Positions 48,990 through 60,739 of a stretch of DNA of 64,000 nt are shown piece after piece (position 1 is the stretch's first letter; every line of letters starts with the position of its first letter). Origin of the DNA: Cladochytrium replicatum. Taxonomy: Eukaryota; Chytridiomycota; Chytridiomycetes; Cladochytriales; Cladochytriaceae. Location of the stretch: the NCBI GenBank assembly GCA_025526935.1, contig JAHLKD010000055.1, positions 62,001-126,000 of the forward strand. Direction: 5' to 3'. Both the position numbers and the translations under genes were made by a program. The notes under the pieces are model-generated. The model was not told where the DNA came from, did not search any database, and saw only the letters and a list, made by a program, of their open reading frames with translations.

Positions 48990-49790
48990 AGTTGCTCCCA
49001 AATCTAAGACCACATCAAAATCCTCGTCAAAATTATGCACCTTTGCAAATCCTCACTAACATGAGTTTTTGAATCCCTCAAATCATTTTTGAACAGCTGT
49101 TCAGCAATAAATTGATGGGACCAGTCATGCAAGCACATCAACGCATTGATTGTTCTTGGAGCAAGGCGATTGCGAGTTGCAGATACCAAATCAACCCTGG
49201 CTGAAACTTTACTTCGACTGGAGTGCTTGTTGCTGGTATTCCTAAATAGTCCATTGCTATCTGGCTTAGTTCTGGAAAGTTCACAATTCCAATGGTCTTC
49301 CACCAGTCCATAATATTGATTGGCTCCCCATCAGAATCAATACACCTGATCGCCAAGATAGCAATCCAGTTCATCTTTTTCCTCAGGAATCTCTTCTCCT
49401 GAAAAAAACGGATCTAATGGCTCTCAAGCGTTCAGCGTCCATCTTTTTCTGTCTATCACCGGAAGTTCTGCTGGAATCCTGTTGTTCTGGTGTGTTTCCA
49501 AAAACATTGGCACCACTGTTCTTGGTTTCCTGTGTCTTATACCATTCCTCCCAGACTTTCCGCACTAGGACAACCTGATCCTTCCTACATCTTTCTCCCA
49601 AGCCTTTGAAAATCGATAACATTGATCCTTAAAACGAGGATCAAGTACTGTAGCTTCTCCCAAGCCTTTGAAAATCGATAACATTGATCCTTAAAACGAG
49701 GATCGAGTACTGTAGCTTTCTCCCAAGCCTTTGAAAATCAATAATATTTATCCTTAAAACAAGGATCGAGTACTGTAGCTGACTGTTGGA
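48990..49790 (-). mobile_element. hAT transposase C-terminal remnant
   Basis: Minus-strand pieces typical of hAT transposases: ATVLDPRFKDQCYRFSKAWE (49785-49600), then GEPINIMDWWKTIGIVNFPE, LSQIAMDYLGIPATSTPVEV (49330-49210) and, in another frame, SATRNRLAPRTINALMCLHD W (49190-49130), the dimerisation domain. Frame changes and an internal tandem triplication show it is inactive. Confidence 0.8.
49595..49782. repeat. three tandem units of 62-63 bp inside hAT remnant
   Basis: CTCCCAAGCCTTTGAAAATC starts units at 49595, 49657 and 49720. Each unit covers the hAT motif ATVLDPRFKD to FSKAWE. The first two units are almost identical, the third has a few changes. One unit is 62 bp, which throws the reading frame. 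Confidence 0.9.
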
Positions 49791-50016
49791 GATCGAAGAA
49801 CCAGATTTCTTTTCTTGGAATTACTGCCCGCTTCATCACGAAAGAATGGGAGCTACAGGACTTGCTGCTGCAGATGATTCTGATGGTTGGAAAGCATGAA
49901 GGCGCCGCCATGGCTAATCAGCTTGTCCAATGTCTGGATGAATTTGGCATGCTATCGGGTGAACGTTATTGTTTATTACAACCGACAACAGTTCAAAGAA
50001 CTTTACCATGAGTGCT

Positions 50017-50493
50017 TGTTAAAAACTAGCATATCAGACTGTTTGCTATATGGGTTATCCTTTGGGTTGTCTTTTTTCTCTTTGACCTGAGAGTTTTTTT
50101 GTCAATCCCTCTTCATTCTTATTTATGGACTTGTATTTCATGTATTTATTTCCATGTTTGGCAGGTCCTGTGTGGAGTGATCTTGGCATTTAGTGGGGAA
50201 TGTGGTGTGGCTTGGTCCTTTGAGTTGATGTGACCAATGTCTTTGACCACAGGTATGCCCACACGCACTGTTCACTTGAATATAGGAGTTGATGTGACCA
50301 ATGTCTTTGACCACAGCATTCCCTGGTTGCCTGACCAGCTTGGGTGTAGTGTACAGCCTGTCGGAGTATTAGGCATATATCCACCTGGGAGAACAGGTAC
50401 TGGGCCAAGAGACGGAACCTGGAGCTGTTGTGCTAGCTACAGTACAGCTAAAGACGCCCTACCGCTGCCAGGAGAAGCCCTTGGTTTTTAACA
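50017..50493 (-). mobile_element. solo LTR (477 bp), inverted copy, perfect target duplication
   Basis: Same LTR family as 21362-21839, opposite orientation. Ends TGTTAAAAACT and TTTTTAACA. Flanked by GTGCT on both sides (50012-50016 and 50494-50498), a 5-bp target duplication. It is inserted into hAT transposase sequence. The two copies differ only at scattered positions over about 475 bp. Confidence 0.94.
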
Positions 50494-50498
50494 GTGCT

Positions 50499-51160
50499 AA
50501 GCTGGAGACGCTATAGGAAGATAGGGATATGCGTGGTCTGCAGAAACTCGACACATGCAGTGTATGGCACACATTATCAATCTTGCAGCAAAGGATTTTA
50601 TTGATACATTTGGGCCCGCAGGGGACCCAGTCGCACATGTCCATAACTCCGGCATTAATGGCCATAAACCTTCTTGGACGGCTGGTCAGAGGAATCCGGT
50701 CTTCCCCAAAACAAAGCTCATTCATTGATTCGTGCCGATTCATGAAAATGGTTCCTCTATTACCAATTATCGACGTGACGACTCGCTGGAATAGCACGTT
50801 CTATATGGTAAAACAAGCCTTACAGCTACGAGAGGCAATGGACAAAATATGCTGGATTGAAGATTATTTGAAAGATTGATCAATAAATGCAAAGCAATGG
50901 GAGGTCCTACAGAAGATCCGGGATGGTTTGAGTGTTTTCGAGGTTATATCAGAGGCAATCGAGGTGTCTAGATATCCAGCACTTCCGCTTGTTATTCCAT
51001 TTTACAACAATCTTATCGATTAACTGGAGGACCTAGAGGAGGCAGAATTGGATGAAACTTTCACCAAAGTATTTCAAAATGCACGAAACAAGCTGAGAAT
51101 ATATTACTCAATCGCTAAGAGCCTGTGTCTAGCAGTTGCTTTGGATGGAACTGCTCGGCG
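50499..51160 (+). mobile_element. hAT transposase central remnant
   Basis: Plus-strand frames read RHMQCMAHIINLAAKDFIDT (about 50555), DVTTRWNSTFYMVKQALQLR (about 50775), then QWEVLQKIRDGLSVFEVISE and YPALPLVIPFYNNLID, all typical of the catalytic and insertion regions of hAT transposases. Two frameshifts and several stops. Upstream hAT sequence (about 49880-50016) is separated from it by the solo LTR. The C-terminal domain lies in the opposite direction at 49.0-49.8 kb, so the element is also rearranged. Confidence 0.82.
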
Positions 51161-51609
51161 ATAGGGAAAAGTTAAAAGAGCCATGGTTGTAAAAATGACT
51201 CCAAGTTGCGTTCATTTCTTGATCAGCATCAGCAACCAGGAGGGCAACATTCACCTGAACCATTCGTAACCAGGCCATGGCAGTGATTCCAGTCTTCATT
51301 CCCGATATTTGCATCCCTATCCTGCGGATTTGATGCAGCTGATGAATGGACATTGCCATGAAGAACATGACTTTTTTCAATTGCTCGAGCTCGGTGCTCT
51401 TGGATCCCATTCTGATCTACTGAACATGTTCAAGGCGTTGAATGGGCTAAAAGTAATAATTTTATTTATACATCTTTTAACTCTATCTTCGTCACCAATA
51501 ATGTGCCAAACCAGCCAACAAGTCGGACATGCACTGTCCGTCCCAACAGGGAAAGACCGCATCCATCCCTTGGACACGTGATCTGCTGTGCTCCAGACAA
51601 CACACCGGC
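51161..51609. other. POC1 upstream region
   Basis: No gene recognised; a minus frame (51410-51129) is without domain content. The last part likely holds the POC1 promoter. Confidence 0.35.
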
Positions 51610-53719
51610 ATGGCCTACTTGCAGGATCCATCATTGGAGCGAACATTCCGAGGGCACAAGGATGCTGTCACCGCTTTGAGCTTTAAACCATCAATGACTC
51701 AGATTGCGTCGTCATCTCTTGATCACGCGGTTATGTGTTGGAACTTCAAACCGCAAGTGCGCGCATACCGATTCATCGGACATACTGTACGAACGAGGAA
51801 TTAAGTTCCCGTTTTAATTTCTGTGTAGGAGCCCACAAATTGAATCGTTTGATTGCAGGGTCCTGTTACCAGTGTGGACTTTGCACCGAGCGGAACATTG
51901 CTCGCTTCTTCATCACGAGATAAAACTGTGCGGCTGTGGACTCCAAATGTGTACGTGGAACGGTTGCGCTTAACAATATTTCACAGAATTCTTTCTTATG
52001 GGTCAGGAAAGGGGATGTGACGGTTTTCAAAGCGCACACATCATCGGTGAGGACAGTGCAGTTTTCGAGTGATGGGGAAATGCTCCTTACGTCGTCGGAT
52101 GACAAATCAGTTAAGGTATGAGCTTTCCTTCCACTTTTATTTGTAGTTTATTCTTGATAGTAGATTTGGTCGACAAATCGAACAAAATTCATGTATACAC
52201 TCGCGGGCCATCTCAACTGGGTACGCACAGCCCGTTTCTCTCCAGACTCTCGACTTGTGGTATCTGGAAGTGACGATAAAACAGTAAAACTGTGGGATCT
52301 TGCGAGCAAAACATGCGTAAAAACGTATTGGGACCATGTTGGGTATGTCAGAAATCTTTGAGTTGCGATTTGTTTCGCTGATCAGGGTTGGGCATAGCAT
52401 GATCACAGGAACAGCCATTCACCCCTCTGGCACTATCATTGCATCCTGCTCGACAGACCGAACGATCAAATTGTTTGACATCCGCACACACAAACTCATC
52501 CAGCACTATGGTGACGCACATGTCCCAATACCGGCATCTGCTACATTTGCGATCTCAAACACAGCGCCAAGCCGCCCATCCAGCGGAGCAGCAATGGGTC
52601 AGGCTTCCGGAGGCGTCAATAGCATTTCCTTTGGGGGCAAAAATGGCGAATGGCTTATTTCAACTGGCGTTGACGGATTGGCGAAGGTACACTCACTCTC
52701 GCGGAAACACAAAGTTCGTCAGTTCATCTTCGCCTATTACAGATTTGGGATCTTAAAGAAGGCACCTTGTTTTACACGCTCCATGGACACAAGCTGGGTC
52801 CAACAACTGCAGCAGTATTCGCACCAGATGGAGATACATTTGCTACGGCGGGGACGGATGCAATGGTTATGGTTTGGAAGAGTAACTTTGATGAAAAGAT
52901 GCCAGGTTTGGGCGAGAAGCGAAAGTCAAATGGAGGAGGACTAGCTTCCACCACTCCAACACAAGAAGACAAGCGACCGGCAACCATGGAAGAGGGCAAG
53001 TACATGGTATTAGCTTTCTCTTCCCTCATTACTCATTCACGATACAGGGCGTCAACGAACTCCCATTGGATCCAGCACTGGTCCTGCGTCAAAGTCCGGA
53101 TCCCAGCAGAAATCAGTCGGAAAGAAACCGCTTCCAGGATCTCCTCAGCTTGGGAGCAGTAAGAGGGCGGTCGATCCTGAGATTGTGGAAATTGGAGCGC
53201 CGCTCTTTCAGAAAGTGGTAGGGGTCACTAAGTTTGGCAGGGCTTCAGGTTGAGCTTATCGAATTCACAGGACGATACAAGTGGAAGGAAAGCTTCCCGC
53301 CGTGATGATGCGACGTTCTCTGACGCCCAAAGAGCTGAAATTGAAGCGTCCGAGGGAGGCAATCAATCTCAACCATACACTTCCCAACTGCATGTCAGAA
53401 CTGTTCCAAACGAGCTTGCATCCACGTTGGAGAAAGTTGTTCGTCAGGTTGACATGATGACACAAACCATGAACATTCTCGAGGTAAAAGGAATAGTTTT
53501 CTTGTTGCATAGTGAATGAATATTTCTCACAAGACTCGGTTAACAATGACGGAAAATCGGGTGGAAGAGATGGGTAAAACAATAAATGAAGCAATTACAC
53601 GAATGGAGAAGGTGATTGGTAAAGCGCCTGCGTCCCTATTCGAGTCGGTGAGGGCGGGTTCTGTAGCGATTGCGCTATCAGTTGCTGAGAAACCAATCAC
53701 CCAGGTTCCTGTACGATAA
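51610..53719 (+). CDS. POC1: centriolar WD40 protein POC1
   Basis: Core centriole/basal-body protein needed for centriole stability and flagella. Start [20 protein letters not shown] at 51610. A seven-bladed WD40 propeller spread over several exons follows the POC1 pattern blade by blade: [140 protein letters not shown], then [14 protein letters not shown]. After a disordered linker comes the POC1 C-terminal helix ([20 protein letters not shown]) to the stop at 53717. Introns are about 50-75 nt; the sixth blade carries an extra 35-residue loop ([18 protein letters not shown]). Strong sign of a flagellated life stage. Confidence 0.95.
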
Positions 53720-54334
53720 ACGCTGCAATAGGTTCTTAATTTATTACGATCAATGATAGAAGCGATCTGTTTAATCTTTGGAATTGAAACCTGGTGGAGG
53801 GGATTGTGACAAGGTGATATCGTTAATCGTCCACGCCTCTGGCACCAGTGAGGTAGTTCATTGAAAAAGAGTCAAATGCAGTGCAGATAGATTTGAATGC
53901 TTTGCCGGCTGCATGCGCGAGCATACCATAGAATTCGGGGGTGATGATGCAAGTGCGATTGTGACACTTTGTGGTCCGCTATGGTTTTCGGCCCAGGGTG
54001 ATGCTTTGGAGGGTGTTCTCCAATACACGGCCCTCCCATCACTACGCATTCTTTTGAGCTGTCCTCAGCTCTTGATAATAGCTATCAAACACGCCTCAAT
54101 TTTTTTGCAGCCCCCATCTCATTCCCTGCTGGGCGGTGATCCAAGCACTATAACCGCTTGCCTGAACACCATTAACACAGACTTTGAACTTGTTTCGTGC
54201 TGGCCAGACGTGTTCGTGCATTTCGGAGATCCCTTCCTTGCATTCTTTTGACTCGCCCAGATCCTTTAAACATTTTTAAACACTCCATTTTCCCCCCGCC
54301 TGCATCTCACCCACTCACACGCACCCAGAGCGGG
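53720..54334. other. intergenic with one unexplained open frame
   Basis: A plus frame of about 120 codons (53880-54251, with CMREHTIEFGGDDASAIVTL) is open but has no known domain and no spliced partner. The stretch 54250-54334 is C/T-rich and leads to the next start codon. Confidence 0.35.
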
Positions 54335-56668
54335 ATGATTACCACTCCTTATACCCTTGCAATTAGCGACACCGCCCCGAATCGATCGCTTAACCTTACC
54401 GAAGGAAGCTCAACTACATATACCACGACCACCGACTCGCTCAGGCACGCAGCCGACATGTTGCATGCACCCGAAGCTTCTGGACCCATTCTCAATAAAT
54501 CCTGCAACGTATGGACGGAAAGTGCCGGTGCTTTCAGTGAACCGGCCAACCACGCCAGCCATGCCTTCCCTAACCCCGCACCTTCCGACACGCATGACCT
54601 GTTTGCAACTTTCCCTACTTCGGGCGAGCTAGGCAAACGCGCGGAACATCCCACTGAAGAGATTGGAGGACATTATGGTGAAGACACGCTGCTAAATGTG
54701 GTGTACAGTCTGGCAGAAACTGGGGAGGGCTCAGGGGAGCCTGAGGACGGGGAGAGTATGGACACGCCGTTCGAAGGGAGTGAACCTTATCGGGATCGAG
54801 ATTATTCTGTGGAAAACTTTGGAGAGAACGGGACACCGCTTCCGGATACGAATGGAGAACATGCCTATGTGCAGCATGGAGAAGTGAATGGGAGTCAAGG
54901 GGAAGGGGATGCCGACATTTCGGCTATTGTGGATGATGGGATTCCGCAGATGATAGCTGGAGCTTCGGTACGGAAAGGTGGGCGTCGAAATAAACCTGGT
55001 CCCATTACTGGAAGAAACTTTACCACGTGCTGGGAGTACTTTTGCGATCGTTGTGACCAAGAGGAAATCCCAATAGAAGATCAGCGGCTGAATTTTGCGA
55101 GAAGGCCGCACGGCTGGCGATGTGGAAAGCACTCTTCAAGGTAAACCATTCGTTGGAAGTGAAGTACTGTTGGAACGGATACCGATCTGTTTTGCTCTTT
55201 AAGAGTGTTATCAAAGCACTGCATTTTGACTGGGTGCCCTTTCCCTCGCGTTCTGAGTACGTCGAGCTTTACTCAACACATTGCCAAGTATCACCCTGAG
55301 AAGATGACTGCACTTGCCTCGACGGAACCACAGAGAAGGAGCTCGCGCCATCAACAGAATTCACAGCCTTCTGAAGCACCACCGGCAGGTATTACATGGA
55401 GTGAGAATTTGCCTGAGTTGTCCAGCGGCCAAGCCGATTCCAATGAAGAGATGGCTGCTTCCACCATCCAACCAAGCGAGCTATTCCGAAAGATCCAGTA
55501 CACGATCGAAAAAGGGCGGCCAAAGCCAGCAAACTATCGCCAAATGACTCCAGCCGCAGTCACAATCGGTGGGAAGAAGTCATCGAGATCGGCCGCTGCT
55601 GCTGCAAAAGCCGCGATGACACAAAAGTTTGGGGGTTACGAACCGCATGCTGCGTCCTCGACAACATTCGAAAAACCACCAGAGGTGGACACCATAAACG
55701 ACGCACCAGCAGAGCACGTGCGCGAAACGTCTCCGCCAACGCGCAAAAGGACTCGGGCGTTGTTTGAAGCTCAAACTGCTGAACGCTCTGGTGGAGGAAT
55801 ATCGGAAGGGACGCACGCCGGTGTAGAAGCATCTCATGACGCCTCGAACAAGATTCCGCACGGTTCATCACAAAACGGGGCAACGACGTCTCATTCAACG
55901 AAGCACCGCAAATCATCTTATGGTCATTTTGCAAAGTCCAGTGGAATGATTTGCTATCCAGAGTCGCGTGGGGGAGACTATTGGACGACAGGATACTATC
56001 CTGGTGCGTTCGGAGTGCTTGCCGTACCAGCTCGCACTGTTGCCCCATCCGGAACCGCCAACGGTCCATGGGATGCGGCAGCGCATACGAACGGAACATT
56101 TGCGGGGGGTCCGCCTCCAATGGGGTATGTTCTCCTCGAACCTGAATCGCTCCCACTGTATCGTGCTCCGGCGAGCGGGAGCCGTCTAAAATCGAGTTCC
56201 AAGTATTCAACTGGCGCACGGCCGAGTGTGAATGGGTCCGAAGACGGAATCGCGCAGCACACTTCAAAACGCTCACGTGGTTCGGCGGAAGAGTCGAAGA
56301 CACGGGCGGCGGAAGAAGTCGCCCAATCACCTGCACCTACAGCGGTGATTAAAGTGAACCTTTCATACAAGGGGAATGCACTGTTGACGAAAGTGGTGGT
56401 TGACAAGATGGTCACATTCAATGAGCTTGTGGAGAATGCTATGGGTGGAGCACAGCGTCCAGACCTACTTTCGTTCGCGTTAAGGATTCGTTCTGTGCCG
56501 TCGGAGGCTGATGGAGGAGTCGTGCACTCATTCCTGCCAACGCAGAAGGTGAGAGAAGCGTTGGGACTTGTTGCTGGCCAAGAGGGTGATGTCACAAGTT
56601 GCAAGCCGGGAGCGAAGACCTGGGACCTAGACTTTAGCTTTGATCCACTTCCGAAGTTTGAATTTTGA
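54335..56668 (+). CDS. C2H2-like zinc-finger protein, probable nuclear regulator
   Basis: 756 residues from exons 54335-55140 and 55204-56668, joined exactly at SSR/VLSKHC. First half is disordered and acidic. Around residues 230-300 Cys/His motifs appear: WEYFCDRCDQEEIPI, WRCGKHSS, and HCILTGCPFPRVLSTSSFTQ HIAKYH, the last a C-x4-C-x12-H-x4-H finger. The rest is Ser/Ala-rich with basic patches (PPTRKRTRALFE, SKRSRGSAEE) and a conserved-looking C-terminal part from about residue 640 (VIKVNLSYKGNALLTKVVVD, ending FSFDPLPKFEF) that could be a small folded domain. Probably a DNA- or chromatin-binding protein; no family recognised. The start is the first ATG in a frame that is open from 54197. 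Confidence 0.62.
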
Positions 56669-56722
56669 TGTGCCCACTTATCATGTATATGATTATTTTT
56701 TATTTCTGGTTGGTACTGAAGT

Positions 56723-57690
56723 TTATTTCATGTGTTTTGAAAGCAACTCGGGATGAGCAGTCACAAAGGAAAATAACATTATAATAATGAACATTACATA
56801 AACCATTGACCACAGGCTACTGCAATTGAATTTGTCGATCCGTTGAGAAAGGGATGACGAGGTTGCGAGCTCAAACTCAGTTGCCCTTCTTTTTAGAATC
56901 TCGTAAAGCTCACGCGCAGTGGCTCGAGCTGCCCTTCGACAAGAGGTACGACGACTTTCCAGGAGAATTACAGTATTATAATGCACCAGAACACAACCGG
57001 GAGAGCTGAGATTGGAACAAACCACATTATAGAGGCGTTCCATCACTAGGCTATGTAAGCATGCATCAAACAAATCGAGTTTGCAAACATACCGACGTCG
57101 TAAGGGACTCTGATTAAACAGTCGTCAGGCAACTGATCTGAGATATTGGAGTGTGCGGTGCAGCTTCGATTTCGAAGTAGACGTGGCGAAACGTATGCTT
57201 CTGGTTTGGCGGAGACCAGCAGCCAGTCTGATGATCCAGAGCGAGCCATCTTCAGTTCTCTCCGCTTATGCTGCCACGCACACTCACTGCGTCCGATACT
57301 CTGAACTCGTACAGTCGTCCTGCATCATGTTTTGAAAGTATTTCCATTATCGGACGCTCGAGCCATCTGTCGATCCAAATTCCTACAGCGGTGATTTTGG
57401 AGTTCGCTTGTGGGTCAAAATGAGTGACGATTGTGTAGCACCGCACATCGATGCCAGAAGGATTTTCAGGGGAGTTAATGCCAAGCGGGAAATCAATGTG
57501 CGATGACGAGATCTGGGACCACGGAGGATCGAGCACGTCGGTGCTTGAAGGATGAAAAGTCACGACGCAGACTAGATCATTGGCAATATCTAGTTTTGGG
57601 AAAGTACCATTTACCGAAAAGTCCTTTGGCAACGCGGTGGGCAGTCTCCTAGCAATTTTTGCGACTGACGTGAGGACCAGCGCCGGCGTT
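56723..57690 (-). CDS. hypothetical protein with C-terminal membrane anchor
   Basis: Three exons close in phase: about 57690-57300 (ATPALVLTSVAKIARRLPTA, DIANDLVCVVTFHPSSTDVL, WIDRWLERPIMEILSKHDAG), 57249-57093 (MARSGSSDWLLVSAKPEAYV to PDDCLIRVPYD) and 57045-56723 (VMERLYNVVCSNLSSPGCVL, RAARATARELYEILKRRATE). It ends in a hydrophobic segment (LWSMVYVMFIIIMLFSFVTA) and a short basic tail, a tail-anchor layout. No in-frame ATG was found at the 5' end; a first exon may lie further up or overlap the velvet promoter. It is divergent from the velvet gene with under 120 bp between. Family unknown. Confidence 0.5.
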
Positions 57691-57753
57691 GCAGATCCAA
57701 AATCAAAAATGAGAAATAGAAATCAAAAATCAATAATAATATGCACACATCGA

Positions 57754-59072
57754 ATGGCACGTGAGCACCTTAGACCAACGTGGGAGTTATATTATTATCT
57801 CATGGCACACTCCCTAGCTAGAGAACCCACGGAGACGTCAGGCTACCAGTTCGTGGCCCTGCAGCACTCATACCACGAACGACCACAGAGAAACTACCGA
57901 CTCTCCCTGCTGCAACAACCCAAGCAGTCCAGGATGTGTGGGTTCGGCGAGAAAGGTGGGGCGGTGTGGTAGACAAATACTAGTGCATGCATGACGGTTT
58001 TCTTTTCTTGCCCTCGCAATTATCATCATTCTGAAACTCTCCAGTGGATCGTCGTCCAGTGGATCCACCGCCCATCATCGTATGCTGCTTCATTCAGCTC
58101 TTCGCATCACACTTTCTCAAGAGATTTTGTTTATTGGAATAGCAACTCGAGTTTACTGATGCCCAGTCTTCATTCACACCGGCACCGGGTTTGGAGAGCT
58201 CTTATTACTTTCTATACGCGTCGTTGATCGCGCCTGACTCTGTGGACGAGTTGCACTTCCTCCGGGATGGAAAAACTCGCTCCACGACTGGCTCGATGGT
58301 GTCGAGCTTGTATAGGCTTAAAGGTATTGATGGGAAGGAAGGGGCTTTCTTTGTATTCCCTGATCTCGGGGTACGAATGGAGGGGATATATCGACTGAAG
58401 GTAGGCGACAACTCGTGTGATTCAAATCTTTGACTGTGAACTTTCTCAGTTTTCGTTATACGAAATTGTCAACAGCGAGATTTACTTTTGCATCTCCATC
58501 ATCTCCGATATTTTCAGTACGTGGCGTTCAGATCGCTCCACCATTCGTCTACTCACCCATTTATGAAGACGTGTATGCCGCTAAGAAGTTTCCAGGAATG
58601 GAAGGTATTTTCTCATAGTTTTCGGAGGCTGGGGGCTCTTACAATCTACGCCAGAGTCCACACAACTCTCCCGGACCTTTGCTGAGCAGGGTTTAAAGAT
58701 TCGAATTCGGAAAGAGACACGGAACAGAAAGTCAGTGAGCGACAATTATTGATTGCAGTTTCAAAAGTATCTTATGCTAGCACTTTGATCTTTCTTAGAG
58801 GAAAGGATAGTGGGGTCCAAGAACGGACAACCTATGGAGATGTAGCAGATGGCTCGAGCGGCGACAGAGATAAAGTTTCGCGTCCATTAACACCAGACGA
58901 CGATGATGAAAATGGTGTTGAGGACCGTCCTACCAAATCCAGACGATTGTCGAACGGCACGCGCTCGGCGGGTGGTGCAGCGAGCAAAAGCACGCACTCA
59001 ACCACCCCTGACCACCTACCAGACTGCACTCCGTCCACTTTGCCAACACCGGATTCTCACAACCGAGCCTGA
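57754..59072 (+). CDS. velvet-domain regulator
   Basis: Member of the velvet family, fungal DNA-binding regulators of development and secondary metabolism (VeA, VelB, VosA, VelC). 315 residues from seven exons that close exactly: 57754-57955, 58045-58079, 58143-58400, 58450-58516, 58569-58604, 58655-58730, 58799-59072. Signatures in order: YRLSLLQQPKQSRMCGFGEK and DRRPVDPPPII near residues 45-78, then SSYYFLYASLIAPDSVDELH, SMVSSLYRLKGIDGKEGAFF, VFPDLGVRMEGIYRLKFSLY near 95-170, and VYAAKKFPGMEESTQLSRTF, AEQGLKIRIRKETR to the end of the domain near 225. The C-terminal 90 residues are acidic then Ser/Thr-rich with a basic PTKSRRLS patch. Which velvet subclass it is cannot be decided by eye. Confidence 0.95.
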
Positions 59073-59740
59073 TATTGAGATTCCGCTGAACAGAGAACAA
59101 TCACTACGCTTGCAGCCATTTATAAATTCTATATGTACATACAGTTGTTTCGCATCACATGCCGGCCAAAGAGCCACTACTGCTGGGACATGCAGGATGG
59201 CAATGTGAAACGGGCTGTCCTGGCGTTCCTTACGTGTGCTGAGGCGTTCGTAGTGAGGTGAAGAAATGCACTGGAATTGATTTGACGCTTGTATCGGATC
59301 TGCCATTGGCCGGAGGACTGAGAATCATCTGCTTCATTTGCGGTTACGCTTGCGGCTGGAATGTTTGGTGCGTGGAAAGCCAAACAAGGGGGATTGCATG
59401 GGCGAGATTGATTTTGATCTGGCTCATCTACATCTGGTGAATGAGTGGGCGTTCGTTGGGGAGAAGGTCATGCATGGGAATCCATCTGCACCTCGCTTTT
59501 ATCGAACATGAACACAGTGAGTAACTACTCCAAAAGTCACTTTGACGAGATCGAAAAGTAATACTTCCCAAATAGATGATTTATTTTTGATGTTTCTAAT
59601 GCTTCCATCCTTTTCAGGTTTACATCATTCTGGTTTCTTTTGGCAGATGCATAAGTTCCGAAGGATTCATAAGTGCAAGTGGAGAAAGTTCGCATGAGAA
59701 GAGAAAAGGTGAGGTTTGGCTAGAATGTTCTATTCGGGAA
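59073..59740. other. unassigned stretch downstream of velvet
   Basis: A plus frame at 59401-59511 (GEIDFDLAHLHLVNEWAFVG) and one at 59258-59440 are open but match nothing known to me. They could be exons of a small gene disrupted by the rearranged cyclin block that begins at about 59.75 kb. Confidence 0.3.
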
Positions 59741-59744
59741 TACT

Positions 59745-60580
59745 CTTTCTCAGTGCAATGGCCTAAGTTCCCCGAGGTGATCGGATACACCATATCAGTC
59801 TCGAATGCATCGATACATTCAATTCTGCGGCGGATCAGCACGATCGTACAGTCGTCGAGGGATCTTTCAAGGTCAGTTGTGAATCACAACCATTTTCTTC
59901 GTTTTGTTCAAGGCTACTCGACCTTCGAGCTTCGGCGCGACGCCCTTTTCCTCGCGGTGAGCATTATGGACTGCTGCCTTGCCAAGCGCAGCGGTCTAGA
60001 TAATGCTCTTTTCGCCGCACCATCGCTTTACGTTGCGGCTAAAGATAAGCATGGAGCCTTCGAAACGGACCAATTCCTCAGTGTTGGAGGAATTGGATAC
60101 TCCAGGGAGCAGAACGAATCGTCTTACGCACCCTGACCTAGAAAACACCAAGTCGCCACGGCAGCGGACTTCCCATGGCAGAAGTCCAGCCATATATCTC
60201 GCCATGTAGGTTGGCCCCATGGCACAGAAAACTGTGCCATCGCTCTTGCGGAGCAACAGCTCGGTAAAGTAGTCCGCCATGTTGCAGACTAGTGGCTGCG
60301 GGTCTACAGCATCAAAGATGCTGAAGTCGAAATACATTTCAACTTACATGCTTCATTATTGACATCGTTTTTCGGACTGTAGACAGACGTCCATTCGGTC
60401 GTATTCCACAAGGACCGACTGGACCCTGACGACCTCACAACTCTCTGCACCACAATCTCGAAAGCCCTAAAGAAAGTCACCCCGTCGGACGTGCTGTACC
60501 CTGTACCAGAAGTACAGTACAGAGGAGCTCCTCGGAGCTTCTCGTGAAGCAATGAGATATGTCGAGGGCTAGGCCGCACA
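59745..60580 (+). pseudogene. rearranged cyclin pseudogene, second copy
   Basis: Plus strand 59910-60125 encodes a cyclin box piece (FELRRDALFLAVSIMDCCLA, KRSGLDNALFAAPSLYVAAK, DQFLSVGGIGYSREQ). From about 60125 to 60335 the middle of a cyclin is on the opposite strand (FSIFDAVDPQPLVCNMADYF, GPTYMARYMAGLLPWE). Then 60375-60550 is again plus (TDVHSVVFHKDRLDPDDLTT, SDVLYPVPEVQYRG) and frameshifted near the end. Order and strand show that the middle part was inverted within the gene. It parallels the pieces at 27.9-28.4 and 31.75-32.05 kb. Confidence 0.6.
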
Positions 60581-60739
60581 AGGTTGGTTGGGCACTTATG
60601 CGTCATTGGGAGGGATTGCCCACAGCTTCTGCAGACACTTAAACAATCCCAGTTTCAAGTTGGTTGCTCTATATTTATTTTCAAAGTTTTTCAATCAGTT
60701 GAAGTAATTTGCACAACTATGAAGTCCTTCTATACCAAA

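Noticed and set aside
53913-54251. Plus-strand frame thought to be a checkpoint-clamp (Rad9-like) fragment
   Set aside because: The resemblance is limited to a few residues around SSFTIEF-like sequence and no partner exons were found; left as unassigned.
55560-56336. Minus-strand 258-codon frame
   Set aside because: Antisense of the zinc-finger protein's second exon, without any domain.
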